Virus record (IMG/VR): IMGVR_UViG_3300021600_000632 | Location: 1-57,567 of that record | Origin: a virus | Direction: 5' to 3' (one strand) | DNA length: 57,567 nucleotides | Shown: positions 26,125 to 34,621 of the stretch, piece by piece | Layout of the letters: each line of letters begins with the position of its first letter | Numbering within the stretch: the first letter of the stretch is position 1 | Position numbers and translations under genes: made by a program | The notes under the pieces: model-generated | What the model was told of the DNA's origin: nothing | What the model saw: only the letters and a program-made list of their open reading frames with translations | The model's database searches: none

Positions 26125-27582
26125 TTAATCATCATCCCAATCTTCCTCATATTCTGGCTCTAGCTTTTTTGGTGTAAATATTGTTTCACCTTTTTTGTTT
26201 ATGTAAAAACTTTCATCACTTTCATCTTTGCGCACTTGCCATAAACCATCTTTATAGCCATAAAATTGAGCAATATCTCTAATAATTTCTTTACCTTCCA
26301 TAGTATAACCATCATAGACCACGTCATTTCCCATTATTCTGCTGGATGTAAAAGTTATGCCATTACAGACATCACTTGGATCATATTCTGATTCGAAATT
26401 CGTAAAATATTTATTTAGCTGTCCTTGCTTGTCAATAAAACTCCAAGTCAAGAATTCTTCATTGCCAGGATATTCATTTTTCACCTTTGCATACCCTTCT
26501 TTAAACGAATGTACCTCAAATTGCCACACTTCAAGCAAAATAACCCCATTAGTATCTATGAAATTATATCTTAAATATTCCTCAGATTCGTCTGGTAAGT
26601 TATTCCCATGCTCATCTTCATATTCTTGAGTGAATCTTGTGCTCACTACTGCATAACCTTCAGAAAAAGATTTTACAGACTCATAGCCCTCAAAGCATAC
26701 TTCGCCTTTGAGATCCAAAAAATACTCATTACCCTCAAGGTCCTTAACTCTTGTGTAACCATTACTATATCCGTCAACCTCTTGATACTCACCTTCATGA
26801 AAAACTTTTCTTGTCGCCACGTCATAAAATACAAACTCATCACCTTGCTTTCCGGTAATAACACCTTCAGAATACTGTGAATAGTTAAGACTTGGCAAAT
26901 CACAAATCTGAGTGTAACTCTGATCTAATATCAAATCACCGCTAACGCCACCATGAATAATAACCACCCCGTCATTACTTTTGTCAACACCAAAACCACT
27001 ACGAACCTCGCGGAATATCTTCGACTCCTCTTCTAGCTTGTTTCCCTTTTTATCAATAAAATAATAAGGTGATGAATCGATACTTTTTTTTACGATTGCC
27101 CGACCATTAGCAAACTGACTAGCATATACAAATTCTCCATCACTAAAACCTCCGTAACCACAAATATAGCCATCTTTATTAAGGTATACATGTTTATTTT
27201 TTATCTTCACCACCGCCATGCCATCAGAAAAGTGTGAAACCAAACAAGCACCTTTTGAAAATCTATTCTTTACTCCACCCTCTTGATCAACAATAAACAG
27301 TTCCTCATCCTTCTCACCAAAAGCGCGACCTTCGGAAAATTTACTTAAAAAATTAAAACCATGGATTTTGGCGATCCTGTCACGAAATTTGATTTGATTT
27401 GGATCACTTTTTTCCGATAGTGCGCAGAATAATTCAGACACTGAGGCAAAACTTGCTTCAATGTCTTTAAAGTCAGTTGACTTGCCAGCCTGCAAAAAGC
27501 CTTGAAACTCAAGCTCAAAATCCTCAAGGTTTTTCTTAAGTTTTTGAAGATCTAATTTTATCACTGAACAATCGGTCTGCAT
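26125..27582 (-). CDS. WG-repeat protein of the NCPQLK cluster
   Basis: I place the start at 27582, one base after the stop of the preceding small gene; the frame is open 18 codons further, but those overlap that gene. The 485-residue product opens MQTDCSVIKLDLQKLKK, a diverged form of the cluster's N-terminal Cys signature. Helices to about 85 are followed by about fourteen WG-type repeats, for example FSEGRAFGEKDEELFIVD and FANGRAIVKK...YYFIDKKG. The C-terminus is very acidic (EPEYEEDWDDD). It lies between the MoxR and VWA genes, so it may be a fixed scaffold rather than a swappable member. Confidence 0.85.
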   Translation of the reverse strand: MQTDCSVIKLDLQKLKKNLEDFELEFQGFLQAGKSTDFKDIEASFASVSELFCALSEKSDPNQIKFRDRIAKIHGFNFLSKFSEGRAFGEKDEELFIVDQEGGVKNRFSKGACLVSHFSDGMAVVKIKNKHVYLNKDGYICGYGGFSDGEFVYASQFANGRAIVKKSIDSSPYYFIDKKGNKLEEESKIFREVRSGFGVDKSNDGVVIIHGGVSGDLILDQSYTQICDLPSLNYSQYSEGVITGKQGDEFVFYDVATRKVFHEGEYQEVDGYSNGYTRVKDLEGNEYFLDLKGEVCFEGYESVKSFSEGYAVVSTRFTQEYEDEHGNNLPDESEEYLRYNFIDTNGVILLEVWQFEVHSFKEGYAKVKNEYPGNEEFLTWSFIDKQGQLNKYFTNFESEYDPSDVCNGITFTSSRIMGNDVVYDGYTMEGKEIIRDIAQFYGYKDGLWQVRKDESDESFYINKKGETIFTPKKLEPEYEEDWDDD

Positions 27583-27583
27583 A

Positions 27584-27784
27584 CTAAGCAGCAACCTCGG
27601 CCGTATCTGGGCAAAGCTCGGCAATTTCCTCCTCAAGTGACTTAATCTCCTCCTGCAAGCCCTTAAACTTTTCTACTAACTCCTTCTTTTGCATTTCAAA
27701 CTTTTTTTGTTCTAGTGCCTCAGTGCTTTGTGTAAATGTTTCTTTTGCAGCAGATTCAAATCCGCCCATGCCTGGATTTTTCAT
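27584..27784 (-). CDS. Small coiled-coil protein between MoxR and WG genes
   Basis: This 66-residue protein is nearly all coiled coil: Glu/Lys heptads from about residue 25 (KKFEMQKKELVEKFKGLQEE), ending ELCPDTAEVAA. The LCPDT near the end recalls the Cys-Pro of the paralogue signature, perhaps by chance. It is 4 bases after the MoxR gene and 1 base before the WG gene, so it is translated with the core pair. It may be an adaptor. No known family. Confidence 0.7.
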   Translation of the reverse strand: MKNPGMGGFESAAKETFTQSTEALEQKKFEMQKKELVEKFKGLQEEIKSLEEEIAELCPDTAEVAA

Positions 27785-27788
27785 AGAT

Positions 27789-30700
27789 TTATTTATTAGA
27801 TAATTTATTAATTAAATTTTGTGCTCTTTGTTCTGGTGTCATATTCGCAGCTTCTGCTAATTCTTCGTCACTAAGCATACTTCTTTTGTGCAAATACCCT
27901 TCAAGGAAGGCGAAGAACTCTTCATAGGTTTCAAGCTTCGCACCCTTCTCTGCTTCATCAAATTTGACCTCATACTCCTTAATCTTATCTATGACCATAT
28001 CGAGCTCCTTAATACTGTCATATTCCAACCCAACCATAAGCTCCATTATCTTCTTGACCTGCTTAACCATCTCAAGTCCGCGAATTTCTGCCTCCGTGTC
28101 ATCTTCACCTTCACGCATCTTGCCAGCTATCTTCTCATATTCCTCTTTTTTGCGCATCGGTAAATAGCCAAAGACTAACTGGGTCATTTCGAGCGAAGAA
28201 AAATATGACAACTCATATTGCCCCTGTGTATTGAGCATACTGACATAGTCGCCATTCTGGGCAATACGTTTATATTTCCCATCGACTTCACCAGCAACAC
28301 CTTCATATTTGCCCAAATCTCGCAATGGATCAAAATTCATCATTTGCTTAAAATCAGTAACCGCCTGACTCTGATTTGAATCAACTCTCATATAATCAGG
28401 CCAACCACCGTCGGCACTAAAAAATCCTGCTTTATTTAAAGTCGCATAAATCACAGCCTGAGCCTGGGGGTGCTGGTCATATTTCTTCACATAATTCCAC
28501 AGATAATATTCGATATCCATAGATCCACCCTGGTCAACATAAGCCCCCAAAATCTGATCCATCAATTCACGCATGGTTAGATTAGCACTACTCAAAGAAC
28601 TAGCGATAAGGGCTGGTGTCACGTCTGCACCAAGAATTGGCTTCAAGTTATCAAGTCTCAAGCCACTATTTCCAGCCTTGCCCTCAAAAACATCCATTAT
28701 CAAACGAGCACCAACACTTAGGCGATACATGTCCTTGAAAAATGAATAACGATCATCTTTTTTGACCAAGACCCTGGCACCCAAGCGCTGATTCATCATC
28801 TTCATGAGTAACACCTCAAATATCTGATCATTTTTAGCCAGCGACTTTGAATCATCAATAATTTTCTGTAGCTCCTCATCATCTTTAAACTCGTCAGTAA
28901 TATGACCCAAGTTCAAACGCTCAATATCAGTTTTAGCCTCATTAAGTTGATTGCTTTGTGGCAAATAATTAACTTGCACCGGAATAATACGACTGTAAGT
29001 AGCTGGATCAGTGTCATTATGGCGCGCTTTGGTATAGCGGTCACCAGTGTTACCAGTCCAAATTACACAATAGCCGGGCTTAATTTGGAATTCACCAATC
29101 GAAGCCTGAGTTTTTTGTGTCTCGCCAATCTTCTTGGTTAAGAGATCGTTAAAAGCAATTAAAACTTCTGGGGGGATGGCGTTTGCCTCGTCAATAATAA
29201 GCGGTACGCCCTGGCGCATGGCTTCATACATTGCACCTAATACAAATCTACCTTGTACTGGATTACCATAGACACTAGCGAGTTGGCCATTAACCAACTC
29301 TTCTGTCTCACCTCTTAATTTTTTCTCATTTTTCTTAAAATACGCTTCAAAACCACTCTCAGTATCATCTTGATCTTCGGACAATGAATTATGATATTCC
29401 TGACGAGCCACCTGCATAAATACCGCCTCACGCTGCTCTTTTTCTGATCCTACCATGGCAGCAATTGTCTTGGTCAAAGACTCATTACTGCTTAAGTCCA
29501 CGTCTTCGCCAAATTTCTTGGCAATAATTTTGAAATGCTCTTCTGGTGTCAAATTCTCAATCTTGAAAGTTTCAGTAAAGCGGTCCGGCTCTAAATATTT
29601 ACTACCAGAAACAATAATCGGATCTTTTGATTTGCCGTTTTCATCTTTACCTGTCAGATAATTTCGAGCAATGTGAGTCGCCAAGGCAGTCTTGCCCGTA
29701 CCATGGTCACCATGTAAATAAACGATAGTTGGTGACTTGCCCTCTTGCACTTTAAGCACTGGCAAAATCTTTTCGATAATACTTTTGATGTATGGCGTCT
29801 CAACAATTTTACCATTGTGTAGCATCTGCCAAAGATTACCCAATTCACGCTTGTAGTTTACGTAGGCCGGCAAAAACTCCTTTGCCACAATATTTCCAGA
29901 CTTTTCATATTCAGTCTCCATGCCAACATTCAAATTCAAACCTAAATTCTTTTTGGCTAATCGAGAAAAGCGCTCATTTAGTTTACCAATTCTTTCCTGC
30001 TTCAACCTAGGTCGCATTGCACCAAGCTCCTCAGAGCTTCTAAGCATATCGACATTTCGACTAGACTTGCTTGCCGCCAAGGTAGATTTATTTTGCCTAA
30101 GTTTTCGTATCGTATCTCGAACATCTGGATACTGGGCTTGAGCATATTTTTCAATCGATTTCATTTCGTCATCAGAATATGCACCAAGCTCTTGATCTAA
30201 TTCAAAATATTCTTCCAGGTTTAAAAAAGCTCGATGAGATTTACCAGCAGCTCGATTTTCTGCTTCGCGATAAGCATTACTACTAGTATTCTCTTGATCA
30301 TGTTCAGATAAACTTGCCAACTCTTTGTTCTCAATTGACTGCATTATAAAGTCATAAAAATCATCACCATCTTCTGTTTCGGCTATTTTTAACAAGTCCT
30401 TAAAGACTTCAACATTTACATTATTCGTTTTATTCTCATCACTTTTTTCGACCAAGGCAATTTTAGCTGCTGTTAATGTTTTATGAATAATTTCTGGCGA
30501 CATTTCTCTCGACTCAAGTTCTTTAGCCAAACCATCAATTTTTTTGAAATCTTTTGCATGAGCTAATATCTCTTCCACATCTTCACGATGCACACCATCG
30601 AACAATGATTGCAAGGTTTCACTCGATAAATCTTTTACGGTAATATTCTCAACCATTTCATCCATCAAGGCACGTGATTCTTCGAGTTTAGCCATGTAGC

Positions 30701-30797
30701 CAAAGGCTAAATCCTCAGCTTCAAACGTATTCTCTAATTTAGTATCTTTTGCCGCCTCGGTCGAACGTGCGACTGGCGGTCGATTTTCCTTAAACAT
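27789..30797 (-). CDS. Large MoxR-type AAA+ ATPase
   Basis: This 1002-residue protein is the motor of the cluster. The AAA+ domain starts near 335, with Walker A GDHGTGKTAL at about 362-371, Walker B PLIIDEANAI at about 526-535, and WTGNTGD as sensor region near 580. Residues 1-330 are helical and charged, far longer than the short N-terminus of a typical 300-400-residue MoxR. Some 300 residues follow the lid. No transmembrane segment is seen. MoxR enzymes remodel protein partners using VWA proteins as adaptors; this fits the neighbouring VWA gene. The particular substrate is unknown, but the paralogue family around it is the obvious candidate. Confidence 0.88.
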   Translation of the reverse strand: MFKENRPPVARSTEAAKDTKLENTFEAEDLAFGYMAKLEESRALMDEMVENITVKDLSSETLQSLFDGVHREDVEEILAHAKDFKKIDGLAKELESREMSPEIIHKTLTAAKIALVEKSDENKTNNVNVEVFKDLLKIAETEDGDDFYDFIMQSIENKELASLSEHDQENTSSNAYREAENRAAGKSHRAFLNLEEYFELDQELGAYSDDEMKSIEKYAQAQYPDVRDTIRKLRQNKSTLAASKSSRNVDMLRSSEELGAMRPRLKQERIGKLNERFSRLAKKNLGLNLNVGMETEYEKSGNIVAKEFLPAYVNYKRELGNLWQMLHNGKIVETPYIKSIIEKILPVLKVQEGKSPTIVYLHGDHGTGKTALATHIARNYLTGKDENGKSKDPIIVSGSKYLEPDRFTETFKIENLTPEEHFKIIAKKFGEDVDLSSNESLTKTIAAMVGSEKEQREAVFMQVARQEYHNSLSEDQDDTESGFEAYFKKNEKKLRGETEELVNGQLASVYGNPVQGRFVLGAMYEAMRQGVPLIIDEANAIPPEVLIAFNDLLTKKIGETQKTQASIGEFQIKPGYCVIWTGNTGDRYTKARHNDTDPATYSRIIPVQVNYLPQSNQLNEAKTDIERLNLGHITDEFKDDEELQKIIDDSKSLAKNDQIFEVLLMKMMNQRLGARVLVKKDDRYSFFKDMYRLSVGARLIMDVFEGKAGNSGLRLDNLKPILGADVTPALIASSLSSANLTMRELMDQILGAYVDQGGSMDIEYYLWNYVKKYDQHPQAQAVIYATLNKAGFFSADGGWPDYMRVDSNQSQAVTDFKQMMNFDPLRDLGKYEGVAGEVDGKYKRIAQNGDYVSMLNTQGQYELSYFSSLEMTQLVFGYLPMRKKEEYEKIAGKMREGEDDTEAEIRGLEMVKQVKKIMELMVGLEYDSIKELDMVIDKIKEYEVKFDEAEKGAKLETYEEFFAFLEGYLHKRSMLSDEELAEAANMTPEQRAQNLINKLSNK

Positions 30798-30818
30798 AGG
30801 GTTAAAAATTATTGATCT

Positions 30819-31823
30819 TTAAAAACGTGTTTTATATGTTACTCCATACAAATTTTTATATTGACCTTCATCTATCTCCTCTGCTAACGTCTTGTCTATT
30901 ACCACGAGATTATCATGAAACAAGGCAAAATCTCTATGGATATCTAACATCTCAGCTAAGTTGTTATCAATAACGAGTTCTGGCTGCTTGAAGGCACGGA
31001 TCTCAAGGTAATAATCTTTATGCTTAATCAAGTCACAAAGCATTTCGCGGGTCATTGGATCGTTGGTTTCTATTACTAGTTTGCCCTTAAACTTTACTAA
31101 TTCCTTACATATCTCTGGCGTTATGTTGCAATTAAGCGAAATTGCCTCATTGTGCTGCATTAATAATTTAGCAGCCTCAACGTCTGCCACCCCGCCAAAC
31201 CGCAGATCTCCTTTAACATCTTCCAATGCCGATAAAGCTTCCTTGGAATAAGTTTTAAAATCGCCTAAGTATATTTTTCCGTCATGTCCATCAAGTTTCT
31301 GCAATGACTCAACGCTTATTTTGTCAAAAGTTTGCAAATTAAGTGTACCTACATGTTCGCTCAAGCCCTCGGCTGCCCCTGGCGTTAACTCTTCTAACGC
31401 CTCAAAAGTCAAATTACCTTCATGCTTCCCAAGCTGTTCTGCCACTTCTGGCGTCAAGTGCGACAATCGTCGGAGATAGATTTCATTACTCTTTCTTTTG
31501 CCCTTCAATAAATTAATATTTCCCATCGGCCCTTGAGTTAACGGGGTACTCCTGGCCGCAACCTTTTCATGTCGTTCAACCAAAAATTCAGCAACCTCAG
31601 CATTCAACTCAGTTATTTCTTCGCACTTATCCAGCTTACCATTCACAATCTCTTGCCATAACTTCATATTACGAAGTTCTTCTATCTGGTCATGCAAATA
31701 GATAAACAAATCCTTAGCATCGGTGAATTCGTCCCTTGATTTAATATCACACAACAAATCACCCAAAACTTTTTCGGTATTTCTAAGTGCTGGTAATTTT
31801 AACTTAAGACTAGGGCAATACAT
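30819..31823 (-). CDS. Cys-signature protein with LRR-like repeats
   Basis: This 334-residue protein starts MYCPSLKLKLPALRNTEKVL, a short form of the cluster's N-terminal signature. Residues about 120-270 hold six to seven leucine-rich-like repeats of about 22-24 residues, such as LTPEVAEQLGKHEGNLTFEALEE and LTPGAAEGLSEHVGTLNLQTF. LRRs are binding surfaces. It is the first gene of the second transcription unit, immediately before the MoxR gene, with a promoter-like sequence just upstream at 31843-31872. Confidence 0.8.
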   Translation of the reverse strand: MYCPSLKLKLPALRNTEKVLGDLLCDIKSRDEFTDAKDLFIYLHDQIEELRNMKLWQEIVNGKLDKCEEITELNAEVAEFLVERHEKVAARSTPLTQGPMGNINLLKGKRKSNEIYLRRLSHLTPEVAEQLGKHEGNLTFEALEELTPGAAEGLSEHVGTLNLQTFDKISVESLQKLDGHDGKIYLGDFKTYSKEALSALEDVKGDLRFGGVADVEAAKLLMQHNEAISLNCNITPEICKELVKFKGKLVIETNDPMTREMLCDLIKHKDYYLEIRAFKQPELVIDNNLAEMLDIHRDFALFHDNLVVIDKTLAEEIDEGQYKNLYGVTYKTRF

Positions 31824-31842
31824 GGGGTTTGATATTTACTTT

Positions 31843-31872
31843 ATTTTACCAACTTTTCACAAATTTGACCAA
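31843..31872 (-). promoter_or_regulatory. Putative promoter of the core unit (LRR-MoxR-VWA)
   Basis: On the minus strand TTGGTC (31867-31872) and TAAAAT (31843-31848), 18 bases apart, with TGG before the -10. It lies just past the terminator at 31873-31893 and 20 bases before the LRR gene start. Confidence 0.45.
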
Positions 31873-31893
31873 CAAAAAAGAGGGCTTGCCCTC
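31873..31893 (-). terminator. Terminator separating the lectin-like trio from the core unit
   Basis: GAGGGC-AA-GCCCTC followed by TTTTTTG on the minus strand, 27 bases after the stop at 31920. A TGCTATAAT extended -10 (31902-31910) precedes it by only a few bases, so it may also act as an attenuator of a promoter there. Confidence 0.75.
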
Positions 31894-31901
31894 CTGTGGA
31901 T

Positions 31902-31910
31902 ATTATAGCA
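31902..31910 (-). promoter_or_regulatory. Extended -10 element just before a terminator
   Basis: The minus strand reads TGCTATAAT, the same as at two other sites in this window. Its RNA would begin within a few bases of the hairpin at 31880-31893, suggesting attenuation control of the core unit. Confidence 0.4.
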
Positions 31911-31919
31911 GGTTTTATA

Positions 31920-32795
31920 TTAAAAACGAACCATAGGGCGGAAACCCATCGTGTTATCACGACGACTTTCTGGATAATAGTTAACATGCGAAAGACCGCC
32001 GTCAACAGAAATACCACCATAAAGCCGGTAACCTCCATCATATATGTCACTAAACCATTCGTAATTTGTGGTCGTGCCCCATTCCTGGTGATGTATATTA
32101 CCCAGAACATTGAAATCAATCGCACGAGGTAACGTCATCTTATCTGCTTGAACTTTTAATACACTGGCTAATGTCTCTCGAACTTCTATTTTTTCTAATT
32201 CTTTAGCAATAATGCCGAATCTTGAATCCTTTTTCTCAAAATCATCTATTACTCCATCTTGACGTAAAAGCGCTAACGATTCAGCAAGAATATCATTCTC
32301 ATACTGCATTTTTTGGCTTGGTTTTTGTCGACCATCAATCAATACCCAACCAGACTTTAATTCGTCTGAAGTAATAGAAATCTTTCCATCAAGCATACAG
32401 TCATAAAACCATTTTTTTGGCCTTTCCCTCCATCCGGGGTAATCTTTATCTTGGCTCATTTCTATTTCAGGCAAATAATGCAATTCAAAGCCTTGCTCTT
32501 TCCATTTCTCCGCCTGTTTAACTGTAATTTCTTCTGGTAATTTAGGCACCTCAATCGGCATACCAAAAAAGGCTTCGAGTTTTTGCTTCTCTGATTTTAT
32601 CAATTCACGAAAGTGTAGTTTTTCGTTTATCTCATTGATTAGCTCCAAGGCGTCATTAAAAATAGCATAAACCTCGGAAACTTTAGACTCCTTGAAATTT
32701 GTTAAGTTCAATTCTTCTAGCTCAACAGCAATCGTATTTTCTTTGGCTTTGAGGAGAAAGAGTTGTTTTTTTAATTGTGGGCAGTTAAATGTCAT
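31920..32795 (-). CDS. NCPQLK-family protein with C-type-lectin/FGE-like end
   Basis: This 291-residue paralogue starts MTFNCPQLKKQLFLLKAKE. The centre has FFGMPIEVPKLPEEIT, FELHYLPEIEM, YPGWRERPK and LKSGWVLIDGRQKP, which are nearly consensus for the family. The end begins LPRAIDFNVLGNIHHQEWGTT, then EWFSD, a Gly/Tyr-rich variable stretch with GG, LSHV, and closes DNTMGFRPMVRF. It is the third of a close trio (about 12-14 bases between genes) and is followed by a terminator. Confidence 0.82.
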   Translation of the reverse strand: MTFNCPQLKKQLFLLKAKENTIAVELEELNLTNFKESKVSEVYAIFNDALELINEINEKLHFRELIKSEKQKLEAFFGMPIEVPKLPEEITVKQAEKWKEQGFELHYLPEIEMSQDKDYPGWRERPKKWFYDCMLDGKISITSDELKSGWVLIDGRQKPSQKMQYENDILAESLALLRQDGVIDDFEKKDSRFGIIAKELEKIEVRETLASVLKVQADKMTLPRAIDFNVLGNIHHQEWGTTTNYEWFSDIYDGGYRLYGGISVDGGLSHVNYYPESRRDNTMGFRPMVRF

Positions 32796-32806
32796 AATTC
32801 AATACA

Positions 32807-33697
32807 TTAAAATCTAACCATAAGGCGAAAACCTAGCATCTTATCTCGAAAATTTGAATCAACAACTCGAATATCAGAAAGACCACCTGCATCGCTATTT
32901 CCACCGCAAAGATGCCGATCATCATCAATCAAACTATCACTAAACCATTCGCGATTCTCTGTATTATCCCAATCTTGATAATGTAAGTTGCCTAAAATAT
33001 TAAAATCAATGGCCCTTGGCAATGAGACGTTATCAGGTGACACGGCCAAAACCTCCGCCAGTAATGTCATAACTTCAACTTGTTTTAATTCATCAAAACT
33101 AATATCATACCTACTTCCAGTGTTTTTTGTTTTAATTTGCCCTGACTTCTCCAACTTAGCCAACGCATCTTTAAAACAATCATTCTCATATGAATGGGCA
33201 TTAAAATTCTGCCCATACGGCTTTTGCCGACCATCAATTAATACCCACCCGGATTTTACTTCATCTGAATCAATTGAAAGGCTCCCAAAATTAACAGAAT
33301 CGTAAAACAAATTATTAGGCTTCTTGGTCCAACCGGGAAACTCCCTGTCATTTGACATTTTAACATTTGGCAAATAATGCAATTCGAATTGTTGCTTCTG
33401 CCAAGCTTCTACCATATCCTTGGTTATTTCAGCTGGTGGGTTTGGCACATCAATCGAAAAACCAAAAAATTCATCAAGTTTAGCTTTTTCAGTTTCAATT
33501 AAATCCCTAAATGGCATTAGCTCTTTAATTTTATTAATCAAATTACTAGTCTCTTGAAAAGTGTCATAAACCTTATCAACGTTCGATCGTTCGAAGTTAG
33601 TCAAACTCAACTCATCAAGTTCTACAGCAATCATATCTTGCTTAGCGAGTAACTGATGAAGTAATATTTTAATTTGTGGGCAATTCTTATTTCGCAT
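32807..33697 (-). CDS. NCPQLK-family protein with C-type-lectin/FGE-like end
   Basis: This 296-residue paralogue starts MRNKNCPQIKILLHQLLAKQ. The centre has FFGFSIDVPNPPAEIT, FELHYLPNVKM, FPGWTKKPN and VKSGWVLIDGRQKP. The end is LPRAIDFNILGNLHYQDWDNT, EWFSD, a variable stretch and MLGFRLMVRF. Of all pairs in the cluster, this and the next gene (31920-32795) look most alike, suggesting recent duplication. Even so their variable stretches differ at most positions. Confidence 0.82.
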   Translation of the reverse strand: MRNKNCPQIKILLHQLLAKQDMIAVELDELSLTNFERSNVDKVYDTFQETSNLINKIKELMPFRDLIETEKAKLDEFFGFSIDVPNPPAEITKDMVEAWQKQQFELHYLPNVKMSNDREFPGWTKKPNNLFYDSVNFGSLSIDSDEVKSGWVLIDGRQKPYGQNFNAHSYENDCFKDALAKLEKSGQIKTKNTGSRYDISFDELKQVEVMTLLAEVLAVSPDNVSLPRAIDFNILGNLHYQDWDNTENREWFSDSLIDDDRHLCGGNSDAGGLSDIRVVDSNFRDKMLGFRLMVRF

Positions 33698-33710
33698 TTA
33701 CTTATTTAAA

Positions 33711-34601
33711 CTAAAAGTGAATAAAAAGACGAAAGCCCAAATTGTCACGTTCCTCATTGCAGGCCATATTTTTAATATCAGAAAACTTACAATTTCCATA
33801 GTTATCACCACTAACCAAATAGTCATTATTCCCAAGTTTATCATTAAACCATTCAAAATTGTAGGATTTCTCCCACTCCTTATGGTGCATTTGCCCTATT
33901 ACATTATACTCGATTGCCCTTGGTAGTTCTATTTGACGTAAAGATACCCCTAAAACCTCACTAAAACCCTGCTTGGCTTCTCCGGTATTCAAGCGCAGTG
34001 GATTTGTTCTAAATCTAGTAGTGGCTGTTTGCGAATTATTCCTAATTATACCTTCTTGTCTCATTTCTGCAATTTTTTCGCCTAAGGCATCATTTATGTA
34101 TACATCACCTCTGCTATCTGGCTTCTGTGTTGCGTCAACAAGAATCCAACCAGCTTTCAACTGATCTGCGCTAGCATCAATTTTACCGTTTTTAATATAT
34201 TTATAGAATGAATCATTGGGCTTTTTCTTCCAGCCAGGAAATACATCTTTTTCGCCCATTTTGATATCTGGCAAATAATGAAGCTCAAAATTTTGCTCTT
34301 GCCACATGGCCATTTTCTCATAGGTCACCTCTGACGGCAAACTAGGCACCTCAATTGTCATGCCAAAAAACGCCTCGAGCTTTTGCTTTTCTGATTTAAT
34401 CAATTCATTGAAAGGCAACTTTTCCTTCAATTTTAATACTAAATCACTAGTCTGCTCTAGCATCTTATAAACTTCGTCAGCTTTTGCTTGTTTATAGCCA
34501 CCAGCCAACTGCAGTTCTTCAATTTCTACCTTTAAGGTATTCTGCTTGGCCAAAATAATATGCAACCTTGATTTTAATTGTAAGCAGAGTTTACTTGCCA
34601 T
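33711..34601 (-). CDS. NCPQLK-family protein with C-type-lectin/FGE-like end (first of cluster)
   Basis: I take ATG at 34601, four codons inside the longest frame, because it gives MASKLCLQLKSRL with Cys at the family position. The 296-residue protein has FFGMTIEVPSLPSEVT, FELHYLPDIKM, FPGWKKKPN and LKAGWILVDATQKP. The end is LPRAIEYNVIGQMHHKEWEKS, EWFND, a variable stretch and DNLGFRLFIHF. It is the first gene of the cluster; a promoter with an operator-like repeat lies just upstream. Confidence 0.8.
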   Translation of the reverse strand: MASKLCLQLKSRLHIILAKQNTLKVEIEELQLAGGYKQAKADEVYKMLEQTSDLVLKLKEKLPFNELIKSEKQKLEAFFGMTIEVPSLPSEVTYEKMAMWQEQNFELHYLPDIKMGEKDVFPGWKKKPNDSFYKYIKNGKIDASADQLKAGWILVDATQKPDSRGDVYINDALGEKIAEMRQEGIIRNNSQTATTRFRTNPLRLNTGEAKQGFSEVLGVSLRQIELPRAIEYNVIGQMHHKEWEKSYNFEWFNDKLGNNDYLVSGDNYGNCKFSDIKNMACNEERDNLGFRLFIHF

Positions 34602-34621
34602 AAATAATAACATGAATGAAT

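Noticed and set aside
34602-34613. Upstream ATG (MLLFMASK...) for the first cluster gene
   Set aside because: The internal ATG at 34601 puts Cys in the family position and all relatives lack the extra residues.
15172-34613. CRISPR-like or phage-repeat array suggested by recurring TTGCCCACAA sequences
   Set aside because: The repeats are the starts of coding genes 0.6-1.5 kb apart, not evenly spaced short repeats with spacers.
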